A DNA stretch of 39,675 nt, from positions 1 through 39,675 of the forward strand of contig CAMLKC010000002.1 in assembly GCA_946480595.1 (NCBI GenBank), written 5' to 3'. A model generated the notes under the pieces. The model was not told the DNA's origin and did not search any database. It worked only from the letters and a program-made list of their open reading frames with translations. Of this stretch, positions 7,939-15,861 are shown in pieces; the first letter of the stretch is position 1, and every line of letters starts with the position of its first letter. This DNA comes from an uncultured Candidatus Saccharibacteria bacterium. Its GTDB lineage: Bacteria; Patescibacteria; Saccharimonadia; Saccharimonadales; CAMLKC01. The position numbers and the translations under genes are program-made.

Positions 7939-9626
7939 TGTCACTGTTCGAAGATATTCTTAAAGCCAGAGGGCTGACAGGAGTAGCACGCGAGCATTTT
8001 TTACTGCCCGATTATGAAAAGCGGCACGATCCTTTTCTGCTGCCCGACATGCAAGCGGCGGTTGATCGGCTTGTTCAGGCGCATGATAAAAACGAGAAGA
8101 TCGTCATTTATGGTGACTACGACATTGACGGTCTGACGGCGACGACCGTACTTTTGGACGGACTGGAGAGTTTTGGGTTTAAGGATGTGGATGCTTTTAT
8201 TCCTAACAGGTTTGTCGAAGGATATGGGCTGACAGTAGATGCGGTAGAGAAAATCGCCAAGACGGGTGCACAGCTGATTGTGACGGTGGACTGCGGCAGC
8301 CTGAGTGAAAAAGAAATCATACGCGCCAATGAGCTGGGTGTGGATGTGATTGTCACCGACCACCATAATGTGGCACCCGTGCAACCACCTGCGGTGGCCG
8401 TTATTAACCCGAAGCGACTTTTAACGGATTTTCCTGACGAGTATGAAAATTATATTTTAAAACAAAATTCGCCGCACGCCGGAAAGATCTATCCGTTTCT
8501 TGACCTTCCTGGTGTTGGGGTTGCGTTCAAGCTGATTCAGGCGCTTCAAACACGGCTAGAGGGTCTTGCGCATGGGCAGGAGAAGTGGCTGCTGGACTTA
8601 GTCGCACTGGGAACGGTATGTGACGTGGTGACTCTGGTAGACGAAAATCGAATGCATGTTTTTTGGGGGCTGAAGGTGCTCGCACAGACAAGGCGGCCCG
8701 GGCTTAAGGCGCTCATGGCGGTAGCCGGAGTTGAGCCCGACAAAGTAAATGCACGGCATTTGGGGTTTGGACTGGGACCTCGCATGAACGCAGCGGGTCG
8801 ACTGGAGACTGCACAGTATGCTCTGGACATGTTACGGGCTCAAGAAGGCATGAGCGCTCTGGAAAAGGCAAGACAACTAGATGAATTGAATATCGCCCGG
8901 CGTAGTGACCAAGATAAGATTTTTAAAGCCGCTATTCTTCAAGCAGAGCAATACCTAAAAGATCCGGTACTTGTCGTGAGCCACGCAGATTGGAACCACG
9001 GTATTATAGGCATTGTTGCTGCCAAGCTCTTGGAAAAATATAAAAAACCAACGTATGTTCTGCAGGAAATGGGCGAGGAGAGTAAAGGTTCGGCACGGAG
9101 TTACGGTGATTTTAGTGCGGCCGACGCCATCCGGGCGGCCGACGATATTATTACGAAGGGTGGCGGGCACAAACTTGCTGCAGGCGTCACACTACCTACG
9201 AAAAACATCTCTCTGTTTCGCGAAAGGGTCAATGAGTTCTATCGAACAAAAAACTTATTCAACCAAGAAGCGCTGTTACTTCCGAAAGCAGACATCACCA
9301 TACCTCATTTTGCGGATATTCACGACCAGCTGATTACGGAACTAAGTCGGCTGGAGCCGTTTGGCAATGGTAATCCAGAGCCTGTACTAAAGGCGGAGAG
9401 GCTCGTTGTTGCGCACTTGCGCCGTATGGGCGCGGATGCGCAGCACGTAAAGTTAGAGCTACACGATGAGCATGGCCGAAGTCTTCATATGCTTGCCTTT
9501 AGCGCGCCTGCGCATTTTTTTGCGGAGCCAGGTGAATATGTCACGGTCTGGTTCCAACCGACGCTTAATGAGTGGCAGGGGCGGCGTAGCGTTGAGGGGC
9601 GGCTGCTCCATCTCGAGCGGCTATAA
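7938..9626 (+). CDS. recJ: Single-strand DNA exonuclease RecJ
   Basis: 5'-3' ssDNA exonuclease of the DHH family used in recombination and mismatch or base excision repair. The 562-residue protein has the DHH core motifs DYDIDG (60-65), VDCG (117-120) and TDHHN (140-144), then NAAGRLETA, and the DHHA1 motif GGGHKLAAG near 411. A C-terminal OB-like domain ends at VEGRLLHLERL. Length and order fit bacterial RecJ. The start codon is shared in a TAATG overlap with the wHTH gene. Confidence 0.95.
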   Translation: MSLFEDILKARGLTGVAREHFLLPDYEKRHDPFLLPDMQAAVDRLVQAHDKNEKIVIYGDYDIDGLTATTVLLDGLESFGFKDVDAFIPNRFVEGYGLTVDAVEKIAKTGAQLIVTVDCGSLSEKEIIRANELGVDVIVTDHHNVAPVQPPAVAVINPKRLLTDFPDEYENYILKQNSPHAGKIYPFLDLPGVGVAFKLIQALQTRLEGLAHGQEKWLLDLVALGTVCDVVTLVDENRMHVFWGLKVLAQTRRPGLKALMAVAGVEPDKVNARHLGFGLGPRMNAAGRLETAQYALDMLRAQEGMSALEKARQLDELNIARRSDQDKIFKAAILQAEQYLKDPVLVVSHADWNHGIIGIVAAKLLEKYKKPTYVLQEMGEESKGSARSYGDFSAADAIRAADDIITKGGGHKLAAGVTLPTKNISLFRERVNEFYRTKNLFNQEALLLPKADITIPHFADIHDQLITELSRLEPFGNGNPEPVLKAERLVVAHLRRMGADAQHVKLELHDEHGRSLHMLAFSAPAHFFAEPGEYVTVWFQPTLNEWQGRRSVEGRLLHLERL

Positions 9627-9637
9627 AAATTCATGGC

Positions 9638-9666
9638 TTGCACCCTGTGGAGATCTCTGTTACAAT
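9638..9666 (+). promoter_or_regulatory. Promoter of rpsU-yqeY-adk-map (leaderless)
   Basis: TTGCAC (9638-9643), a 17-base spacer and TACAAT (9661-9666). The predicted start near 9673 leaves a 4-base leader before the rpsU ATG at 9677, and no Shine-Dalgarno sequence is present. Confidence 0.7.
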
Positions 9667-9676
9667 TGTGAGCGAT

Positions 9677-9892
9677 ATGGTACAAGTAACACGTAAAGAC
9701 GAACGCGAAGCGAACGAAAACATCATTCGTCGTTTCAACCGTAAAGTATTGCAGAGCGGTGTATTGGCAAGCGCCAAGGCATCAATGCGCTTTTCGAAGC
9801 CACTAAGCAAGACCGAACGGCGTCAGAAAGCGATCATCCGTAAGGAACGCAAAGCTGACAAACTAGCTAAAGCCCGATTGGGGATCCGCTAG
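9677..9892 (+). CDS. rpsU: 30S ribosomal protein S21
   Basis: Small basic 30S protein that sits near the anti-Shine-Dalgarno end of 16S rRNA. It has 71 residues with the family pattern VTRKDEREANENIIRRFNRKVLQSG and a Lys/Arg-rich C-terminal helix. The frame is open 13 codons further upstream, but those residues include the promoter and do not resemble S21, so the ATG at 9677 was chosen. yqeY follows after 3 bases, a common rpsU-yqeY pair. Notably the S21 message itself lacks a Shine-Dalgarno sequence and is probably leaderless. Confidence 0.95.
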   Translation: MVQVTRKDEREANENIIRRFNRKVLQSGVLASAKASMRFSKPLSKTERRQKAIIRKERKADKLAKARLGIR

Positions 9893-9895
9893 TTC

Positions 9896-10348
9896 ATGGC
9901 GCTGAAGCAGCGCATTGAAAGCGATATGAAAGCCGCTCTTTTGGGCGGCAATCGTTTTGCCGGGGAAACGCTCCGCGGCCTCAAGGCAGCCATTCTTAAC
10001 GAAGAAGTTGCGCAAAACAAACGCGACAGTGGCCTTGATGATGCAACGATCGAGCAAATCATCGCAAAAGAAGTAAAAAAGCGCAATGAGTCTGCCGCTA
10101 TTTATGAGCAGAACATGCGACAGGATTCAGCGGCCGACGAACGCCGCGAAGCGGAAATCCTTAGCCAATACTTGCCAGAGCAGCTGAGTGAAGCTGAACT
10201 GAAGACAGTTGTTGACGCCAAAATTGCTGAGCTTGGGGCAACCGACGTTAAAATGATGGGCCAAGTAATGGGCGCCGTCAAAAAAGATGTAGGCAACACA
10301 GCCGATGGCGCAACGCTTGCAAAACTTGTTAAAGAAGCACTCAACTAA
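9896..10348 (+). CDS. yqeY: YqeY / GatB-tail family protein
   Basis: A 150-residue protein of the GatB/YqeY family, related to the tRNA-binding tail of GatB. It matches the family pattern throughout: LKAAILNEEVAQ near the N terminus, IEQIIAKEVKKRNES, LSQYLPEQLSE in the middle, and MGQVMGAVKKDVGNTADG near the C terminus. The precise function is unknown; adjacency to rpsU suggests a link with translation. It starts 3 bases after the rpsU stop and depends on the same promoter. Confidence 0.93.
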   Translation: MALKQRIESDMKAALLGGNRFAGETLRGLKAAILNEEVAQNKRDSGLDDATIEQIIAKEVKKRNESAAIYEQNMRQDSAADERREAEILSQYLPEQLSEAELKTVVDAKIAELGATDVKMMGQVMGAVKKDVGNTADGATLAKLVKEALN

Positions 10349-10366
10349 ACAAAAAGAGGAGAGAAG

Positions 10367-10912
10367 ATGATCGTATTTTTTGGTCCCGCTGGTGCAGGCA
10401 AGAGCGTGCAGGGGCAACTATTAGCCGCGCGCAACAACTGGCGATGGTTGAGTTCGGGACAGCTTCTTCGCGATACGCACGACATCGAACTTATCAAAGA
10501 GATGCAAACAGGTCATCTAGTGACGCCAGAAAAGGTGAACGAGCTGATGGCCGATGCGCTGAAGCGGTCTAAAAACGTTGACCGCGTCATCCTGGACGGC
10601 TATCCACGTCAGCTTTCGCAGGCAAAATGGCTGATTCAGTCACAACCAGAACATGAACGATCCATTCAGCTGGTCATTGTACTCGAAGTGCCTCGTAGCG
10701 AGCTGCTCAAGCGTATTGAAGTGCGTGGGCGTATTGATGATACTCCCGAGGCGGTTGATGAGCGTCTGCGTATTTACCGCACTGAAATTTACCCAATTCT
10801 TACGTACCTTACCGAACAAGGCGTCAACGTTGCGCATATTGATGGAACCGGATCGGTTGGTCAGGTGCATGACCGTATTATGGATGAAATGATAGCGCAT
10901 AAACTCGCATAG
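10367..10912 (+). CDS. adk: Adenylate kinase, short-LID type
   Basis: Interconverts ATP + AMP and 2 ADP. The 181-residue protein has the P-loop GPAGAGKS (6-13), SSGQLLRD at the AMP-binding position (usual STGDMLR), the DGYPRQ motif (usual DGFPR), and RGRIDDTPEAVDERLRIY, which shows that the LID is a short loop without zinc ligands. The substitutions GKGT to GKSV and SGD to SGQ are somewhat unusual, so another NMP kinase specificity cannot be excluded. It has a strong AGAGGAG ribosome binding site, unlike the leaderless genes nearby. Confidence 0.88.
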   Translation: MIVFFGPAGAGKSVQGQLLAARNNWRWLSSGQLLRDTHDIELIKEMQTGHLVTPEKVNELMADALKRSKNVDRVILDGYPRQLSQAKWLIQSQPEHERSIQLVIVLEVPRSELLKRIEVRGRIDDTPEAVDERLRIYRTEIYPILTYLTEQGVNVAHIDGTGSVGQVHDRIMDEMIAHKLA

Positions 10913-10918
10913 GTACAT

Positions 10919-11674
10919 ATGTCTCAACCCGCAAAAACACCAGCCCAAATTGATGCCATGCGTGAAGGCGGCAAGCTTATCGCGACGATTTACGATGAGC
11001 TGAAAAATATTGTTCATGCTGGAATGAGTGAGCTAGAGATCGATGCGTGGGTAGCGGGCGAGATTAAGCGCCTAGGTGCTGTTGCGACGTACAAAACGAA
11101 CGAAGTGAATTTTCCTGGGGTAATTTGTATAAGTACGAATGACGAAATTGTTCACGGCGTACCAACCGAATATATCTTGGAAAAGGGCGACATTGTCAGC
11201 TTTGATCTTGTGATTACCTACAAAGGAATGAAGACCGACGCCGCTTTTACGATGGTGGTTGACGATAAGCCCACTGGAGTGAAGAAACACCTTATTAATG
11301 CAACGGAGCGGAGCCTTTACGCGGGTATCGATGCTATTAAAGGCCCTGTGTATACCGGCGATATTAGTGCTGCAGTCGAGAAGGTTCTGAACGAGGCTAA
11401 GCTGGGAATTGTCCGAGAACTTGTCGGGCATGGCGTCGGCCAAGAAATGCATATGCCACCCGAGATCGCCAACTACGGCCGCAAGGGAACTGGCGTACTA
11501 CTGAAGCCCGGCGACACGATTGCGATCGAACCGATGGCGATGCTTGGAAAAGAGCGTATCACGACCGATGCTGATGGTTGGACAATCCGCACTCGCGACG
11601 GCAGTCTGTCTGCGCATTTTGAACACACGGTGCTGGTGACGGAGAACGGCGCTGAAATCCTGACGGCTTTGTAG
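10919..11674 (+). CDS. map: Methionine aminopeptidase, type I
   Basis: Removes N-terminal Met after deformylation; a di-metal pita-bread enzyme. The 251-residue protein has the five expected ligands: Asp in GDIVSFD, Asp in MKTDAAF, His in GHGVGQEMH, Glu in IAIEPM and Glu in FEHTVLV. There is no N-terminal zinc-finger extension. It starts 6 bases after adk; the adk-map order is common in bacteria. Together with def and fmt, this window carries the full N-terminal Met processing set. Confidence 0.96.
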   Translation: MSQPAKTPAQIDAMREGGKLIATIYDELKNIVHAGMSELEIDAWVAGEIKRLGAVATYKTNEVNFPGVICISTNDEIVHGVPTEYILEKGDIVSFDLVITYKGMKTDAAFTMVVDDKPTGVKKHLINATERSLYAGIDAIKGPVYTGDISAAVEKVLNEAKLGIVRELVGHGVGQEMHMPPEIANYGRKGTGVLLKPGDTIAIEPMAMLGKERITTDADGWTIRTRDGSLSAHFEHTVLVTENGAEILTAL

Positions 11675-11683
11675 TGTGCACCC

Positions 11684-11712
11684 TAGGCAAAAGTGTGCAT
11701 AAGCGGTATACT
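11684..11712 (+). promoter_or_regulatory. ftsA promoter (leaderless) with 8-base direct repeats
   Basis: TAGGCA (11684-11689), a 17-base spacer and TATACT (11707-11712), with the ftsA ATG 7 bases further at 11720. The octamer AGTGTGCA occurs twice (11673-11680 and 11692-11699), 19 bases apart, flanking the -35. Confidence 0.6.
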
Positions 11713-11719
11713 TTTACGT

Positions 11720-12952
11720 ATGCAAGAAACATCTCGATACGCTGTCGGTATTGATATCGGAACGACAACTGTTCGTTGCGTTGTGGGCCATATCGACGCT
11801 ACCACAGGAACACCGACGATTGTTGGTGTTGGACAAGCACCAAATAGCGGCATGCGAAAGGGGATGGTAGCTAATCTTACCGGACCGGCGCGTGCCATTG
11901 ATGACGCCCTTGGCGAAGCTGAACGAATGAGTGGATACCAGGTGAACGCGGCGTCATTGAGCATCAACGGCTCTCATATTCTTAGTACGAAAGCCGACGG
12001 AATGATTGCCGTGGGTGCAATGGATCACGAGATTACTCACGAAGATCTTTCGCGTATTGAAGAAGTCGCCACGCTAGGCAAGGTGCCTGCCAATCGCGAA
12101 ATTCTTGAGGTCGTGCCGCACAGCTACCGGCTGGACGGCCAGGACAACATCAAAGATCCAATCGGCATGACTGGTACGCGGCTTGAAATTAACGCCAATG
12201 TTATCTCGGCATTAGCACCTCACCTCGCTAACCTGCAAAAGACGGCCGAAATGGCCAAGGTGAACGCCCGCAACATTACGCCGGCAGTCTTGGCGGCGGC
12301 TCATGCAGTGCTGAGCGAACAACAAATTGAAAATGGTGTCGCTGTTGTCGATATGGGCGGGGCAACCACGAGTGTGGCGGTATTTGAAGAAGGTGACCTA
12401 CAATATGTCGCCGTGATTCCTGTCGGTGGCGTCAACATTACCAACGACTTGGCGATCGGCCTAAAGACGGATCCTGAAATCGCCGAACAGGTAAAAACAG
12501 GCCACGCAACAGCCTCAGCTCGCAAGAATACCGAGCGCATCGCTATTAAGCAGGAAAAAGAAACGCATAGTTTTGATTCGGGCGATGTTGATGAAATCGT
12601 TGAGGCACGGCTTGAAGAAATATTTGATGCAGTCCACAAAGAATTGAAAAAAGCCGGTCGCGCCGGACAGCTGCCAAGCGGCGTTGTACTGACGGGCGGG
12701 ACGGCAAAGATGAAGGGTATGGCAGAATTTGCCAAAGAGAAGCTGGGTCTTGCGGCCCGGATTGGCAAGTCGTCCGGATACGGAGGTGTCGCTGAGAACA
12801 TCGAAGAACCGCAATTTGCCGCGGTTGTCGGACTAATGCTGCTTGATGCGCAGGGATCGCACCAGCCGGCGAACAGCCACAAACCGAGCGGCAAAAGTCT
12901 GAAGGACGCCGGCGGTGTTATATCCAAATTTTTGGACAAGTTTAAAGCGTAA
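11720..12952 (+). CDS. ftsA: Cell division protein FtsA
   Basis: Actin-like ATPase that tethers FtsZ to the membrane. The 410-residue protein has phosphate-1 loop GIDIGTTTVRCVVG near the N terminus, phosphate-2 loop VVDMGGATTSVAVF, and adenosine motif GVVLTGGTAKMKGM. The SHS2 (1C) domain lies between. The C-terminal end GVISKFLDKFKA can form the short amphipathic membrane-targeting helix. The frame extends 9 codons upstream, but those overlap the promoter, so the ATG at 11720 is preferred. ftsZ follows with its own promoter. Confidence 0.95.
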   Translation: MQETSRYAVGIDIGTTTVRCVVGHIDATTGTPTIVGVGQAPNSGMRKGMVANLTGPARAIDDALGEAERMSGYQVNAASLSINGSHILSTKADGMIAVGAMDHEITHEDLSRIEEVATLGKVPANREILEVVPHSYRLDGQDNIKDPIGMTGTRLEINANVISALAPHLANLQKTAEMAKVNARNITPAVLAAAHAVLSEQQIENGVAVVDMGGATTSVAVFEEGDLQYVAVIPVGGVNITNDLAIGLKTDPEIAEQVKTGHATASARKNTERIAIKQEKETHSFDSGDVDEIVEARLEEIFDAVHKELKKAGRAGQLPSGVVLTGGTAKMKGMAEFAKEKLGLAARIGKSSGYGGVAENIEEPQFAAVVGLMLLDAQGSHQPANSHKPSGKSLKDAGGVISKFLDKFKA

Positions 12953-12971
12953 TTTGTTTTTGAACAATAAA

Positions 12972-12980
12972 TGTTATACT
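12972..12980 (+). promoter_or_regulatory. Extended -10 promoter of ftsZ
   Basis: TGt + TATACT (12975-12980). No clear -35 is seen. The transcript leader of about 28 bases contains GGGGGAG before the ftsZ ATG at 13016, so here the leader does have a Shine-Dalgarno sequence. Confidence 0.65.
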
Positions 12981-13015
12981 AGGAATGAATAGAAATCGGG
13001 GGAGACCATAATTCC

Positions 13016-14242
13016 ATGCCTGAAGTGAAACCAAGCGAAATACAAACATTTGCCAGTATTAAAGTTGTTGGCGTTGGTGGCGCCGGCGGTTCTGCGGTCA
13101 ACCGCATGAAAGACGCCGGACTGTCTGGCGTTCAGTTCATTGCAATGAACACTGACGCGCAGGCGCTGCACAACTCACGTGCTGACCTTAAAATCCATCT
13201 GGGCCACGCCACAACCGGCGGCCTTGGTGCTGGAGCTGATCCATCAACTGGTGAGGCTGCGGCCGAAGAGTCTCGTGATGAGATTAAAGAAGCGCTTGAA
13301 GGCGCGGACATGGTGTTTGTCACCATTGGTGCTGGTGGTGGTACCGGAAGCGGTGCCGGTCACGTTGTGGCTGAAATTGCCCGCGAACTAGGTATCCTGG
13401 TTGTCGGTGTTGCAACGAAGCCGTTTAGCTTTGAGGGCGAAAAACGCCGTCAAAACGCCGATTGGGCGATTGCTCAACTTGGCCGTCAAGTAGATACGCT
13501 CATTACCATTCCAAACGACCGTCTCCTTCAGACGATCGACCGCCGCACGCCGCTGCTTGAAACATTCAAGATTGCTGACGACGTACTCCGTCAGGGCGTC
13601 CAGGGTATTTCGGAGCTTATTACCGAGCACGGATTGATCAACCTCGACTTTGCTGACGTAAAGGCTATCATGAGTAATGCTGGCTCAGCCCTTATGGGTA
13701 TCGGCCGCGCATCTGGTGATGATCGTGCTGCACAAGCCGCACAGCAAGCTATCGAGTCGCCGCTTATCGAGGTGTCGATTGACGGTGCCAAGGGCGTACT
13801 GTTCAACGTAACCGGTGGCTACGACATGAGCATGAGCGAAATCCAAGAAGCTGCCGAGATTATTACGAGCGCCGTTTCACCCGACGCGAACATTATTTTT
13901 GGTGCTACCTTAAAGCCGGAACTCGAGGATGAGCTTATTATTACGGTTATTGCAACTGGTTTTGATAGCGCGTATTTCCACGAACAGGCTGCGCAACTAG
14001 AAACACCAAGCCTTAGTAATACCGCTCCTGTCAGTGCGCCGTCAACGGCGAGCGAAGTCGCGACAGCGGATGAAGCGGTTGAAGGTATTGACATGGATCT
14101 TGATCGTAGCGAAGCGGCAGCGGCTTTTGCTGAAGAACCAACTCATGATATTTGGAGCAACCCTGCCGAAGAAGACGAAGAGTCGGATACGCCAGCATTC
14201 CTTCGTCGCCGGAAGAAGAACAAACACGCAGACGAAGCATAA
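13016..14242 (+). CDS. ftsZ: Cell division protein FtsZ
   Basis: Tubulin-like GTPase that forms the Z ring. The 408-residue protein carries the N-terminal glycine-rich loop ([15 protein letters not shown]), the tubulin signature [11 protein letters not shown], the T7/synergy region around [15 protein letters not shown], then an acidic disordered linker and the conserved C-terminal peptide [10 protein letters not shown] that binds FtsA. It follows ftsA and is followed by nrdR after 15 bases, with AGAGGAG in between. Confidence 0.97.
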   Translation: MPEVKPSEIQTFASIKVVGVGGAGGSAVNRMKDAGLSGVQFIAMNTDAQALHNSRADLKIHLGHATTGGLGAGADPSTGEAAAEESRDEIKEALEGADMVFVTIGAGGGTGSGAGHVVAEIARELGILVVGVATKPFSFEGEKRRQNADWAIAQLGRQVDTLITIPNDRLLQTIDRRTPLLETFKIADDVLRQGVQGISELITEHGLINLDFADVKAIMSNAGSALMGIGRASGDDRAAQAAQQAIESPLIEVSIDGAKGVLFNVTGGYDMSMSEIQEAAEIITSAVSPDANIIFGATLKPELEDELIITVIATGFDSAYFHEQAAQLETPSLSNTAPVSAPSTASEVATADEAVEGIDMDLDRSEAAAAFAEEPTHDIWSNPAEEDEESDTPAFLRRRKKNKHADEA

Positions 14243-14257
14243 GAGGAGTCTTGCAGA

Positions 14258-14707
14258 GTGAGTACAAAGTATAAAATCGGTGACAGTCGGGTTATCGAGT
14301 CGAGAGAGGCCGCCGACGGCATGACAATCCGTCGCCGACGCGAATCTTTGGACGGAAAAACCCGTTTTACAACATATGAACGGATTGAACGGCCCAACCT
14401 GGCTGTCATAAAAAAAGACGGGTCGCGCGAATTATTTGACCGCGACAAACTAGCGACCGCTGTTAAGCGTTCAGTTGGTAAATTCTTTACCTCCGAGCTG
14501 GAGGTTGAAGAGATGATCAATAACGTTGAAGACAGACTGTATGACCTTGGCGAAGCAGAAGTGGCCTCGCGCCAGATTGGTGATATGGTCCTTGATGAGC
14601 TTGCCGTTCGTAACGAAGTCGCCTATGTGCGGTTTGCAAGCGTTTACCACGAATTCAAAACTCTGGATGAGTTTGAAGAAATATTGAAACAACGTCGCAA
14701 GGGGTAG
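14258..14707 (+). CDS. nrdR: NrdR-type regulator lacking its zinc ribbon cysteines
   Basis: NrdR represses ribonucleotide reductase genes using an N-terminal zinc ribbon for DNA binding and an ATP-cone that senses ATP/dATP. This 149-residue protein aligns over its whole length. DSRVIESREAADG, TIRRRRE, TRFTTYERIE and the ATP-cone VIKKDGSRELFDRDKLATAVKRSVGK are all present. However, all four zinc ligands are gone: the usual C3/C6 are Thr3/Lys6 and the second CxxC is replaced by S-L-D. There is no upstream coding for a missing ribbon, because the ftsZ stop at 14240 is in the same frame. The start is GTG with AGAGGAG 9 bases before it. Confidence 0.85.
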   Translation: MSTKYKIGDSRVIESREAADGMTIRRRRESLDGKTRFTTYERIERPNLAVIKKDGSRELFDRDKLATAVKRSVGKFFTSELEVEEMINNVEDRLYDLGEAEVASRQIGDMVLDELAVRNEVAYVRFASVYHEFKTLDEFEEILKQRRKG

Positions 14708-14709
14708 TC

Positions 14710-14967
14710 ATGAGAACGGTAGTTGTATACAAGGATAACAGCGAACATGCGCGGACAGTGAGTGATTACCTAAGGGATTTCTCCCGGCAAACCGGCCATG
14801 AACTCGACGTCCTTGATCCGACTACTAAAGAAGGCGCTGATTTTTGCCGAGCGTATGACATTGTAGAATATCCAAGCCTCGTCGCGCTGAGTGATGATGG
14901 TGCGCTGCAAAATTTATGGCGCGGTCTGCCGCTCCCGACAATTAGCGAAGTAAGTTACTATGTATAA
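14710..14967 (+). CDS. Thioredoxin-fold protein without CxxC
   Basis: An 85-residue protein of thioredoxin/glutaredoxin size. It begins with a beta strand RTVVVYKD, and where the active-site CxxC would sit it reads NSEHA. The cis-proline region is kept (IVEYPSLVALSDDG), followed by the last strand and LW-RGLP. The single Cys (FCRAYD) lies before the cis-Pro loop. It is therefore not an obvious thiol oxidoreductase. It starts 2 bases after nrdR and overlaps the VKOR gene by 8 bases, suggesting coupled expression and a physical partnership with it. Confidence 0.7.
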   Translation: MRTVVVYKDNSEHARTVSDYLRDFSRQTGHELDVLDPTTKEGADFCRAYDIVEYPSLVALSDDGALQNLWRGLPLPTISEVSYYV

Positions 14968-15574
14968 AATCTTTCAACACGCCAAGGAAAGATCGAATGT
15001 ATGGATTTTTGCTACCATGCTTATATCGGCGATCCTTAGCCTTATTGCTGCCTTCGTGTTGTCAGTAGATGCGCTCGAAATTGCCAAGAATCCTGACGCT
15101 GCGCTTAGCTGTAGTCTCAATACAGTAATCAACTGCGCAAGCGTGATGAAACACCCAAGCTCCGAATTGTTTGGATTTCCGAACAGTTTTTTGGGTCTAA
15201 TCGCTGAACCCGTTGTTATTACCGTAGCCATTGCAGGACTGGCTGGCGTGCGATTTCCACGTCCGTTCATGGCAGCTGCGCAAGTGGGATATGCAGCCGG
15301 ATTCGTCTTTGCCTACTATCTGTTCTTTGAGAGTTTCCTGGTAATTGGTGCGCTTTGTCCGTGGTGCCTTCTTGTAACGCTCTCAACGACACTCGTCTTT
15401 ATGTCGCTGCTTCACTTCAATATTCGCGAGGACAATCTTTATCTCACCGAGAAGCATAGCGCGATGCTGAAAAAGTGGATGAAACAGGGTTATGACCGTC
15501 TGTTTACGGCCATTCTACTGACGACATTGGTGTTCTTGATTTTGTTCAAGTATCACGAAGGCCTATTCGGGTAA
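14960..15574 (+). CDS. Vitamin K epoxide reductase (VKOR) family membrane protein
   Basis: A quinone-linked membrane oxidase that re-oxidises a thioredoxin-like protein to make disulfides outside the cell. The 204-residue protein has about five membrane segments (13-36, 78-96, 104-124, 126-150, 180-196). The external loop pair is Cys51/Cys59 (CSLNTVINC) and the membrane-embedded active pair is CPWC (133-136). GFPNSFLGL matches the conserved loop after the first cysteine pair. No DsbA-like CxxC partner is in the window. The 8-base overlap with the thiol-less thioredoxin-like gene and the TAATG overlap with the next gene indicate an operon. Confidence 0.88.
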   Translation: MYKIFQHAKERSNVWIFATMLISAILSLIAAFVLSVDALEIAKNPDAALSCSLNTVINCASVMKHPSSELFGFPNSFLGLIAEPVVITVAIAGLAGVRFPRPFMAAAQVGYAAGFVFAYYLFFESFLVIGALCPWCLLVTLSTTLVFMSLLHFNIREDNLYLTEKHSAMLKKWMKQGYDRLFTAILLTTLVFLILFKYHEGLFG

Positions 15575-15852
15575 TGACAGAGCGAGGATCTCGAAAGTTT
15601 GATGCCGAGCCGACCTCGGAGCGAGGAATCAACAGGGAAGTATTGTTTGCGAAGCTTCTTAGTCCGGAAATGCTAGAGAGGTTCGGGTTTGAAGTCACCG
15701 AAGAGGACCTTGCCTGGGTCGCGGAGGAACTTTATTCTGACGATAATGTCGAGCTTATGGAATGGCTCGCCTCTTTGGCGGTCCAAAATGGTGCTGACCA
15801 TGAAGAGCTTTTTGACTGGCTCGGTATTGAAACTGAAGCAGAAACAGAGTAG
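15574..15852 (+). CDS. Small acidic hypothetical protein
   Basis: A 92-residue soluble protein I do not recognise. It is rich in Glu, Leu and Asp and is predicted all-helical (LFAKLLSPEMLERFGFEVTEEDLAWVAEELY, then ELMEWLASLAV and a Glu-rich end). It shares a TAATG with the VKOR stop, so it is translated by coupling. The promoter of the T-box operon lies within its last codons. Confidence 0.7.
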   Translation: MTERGSRKFDAEPTSERGINREVLFAKLLSPEMLERFGFEVTEEDLAWVAEELYSDDNVELMEWLASLAVQNGADHEELFDWLGIETEAETE

Positions 15853-15855
15853 AAT
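15827..15855 (+). promoter_or_regulatory. Promoter of the T-box / GNAT / ileS operon
   Basis: TTGAAA (15827-15832), a 17-base spacer and TAGAAT (15850-15855), inside the 3' end of the preceding gene. Transcription should begin near 15862, just before the structured leader. Confidence 0.7.
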
Positions 15856-15861
15856 ACACAT

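Noticed and set aside
12301..12939. 212-codon open frame antisense to ftsA
   Set aside because: Low-complexity composition, no family resemblance, inside a conserved gene.
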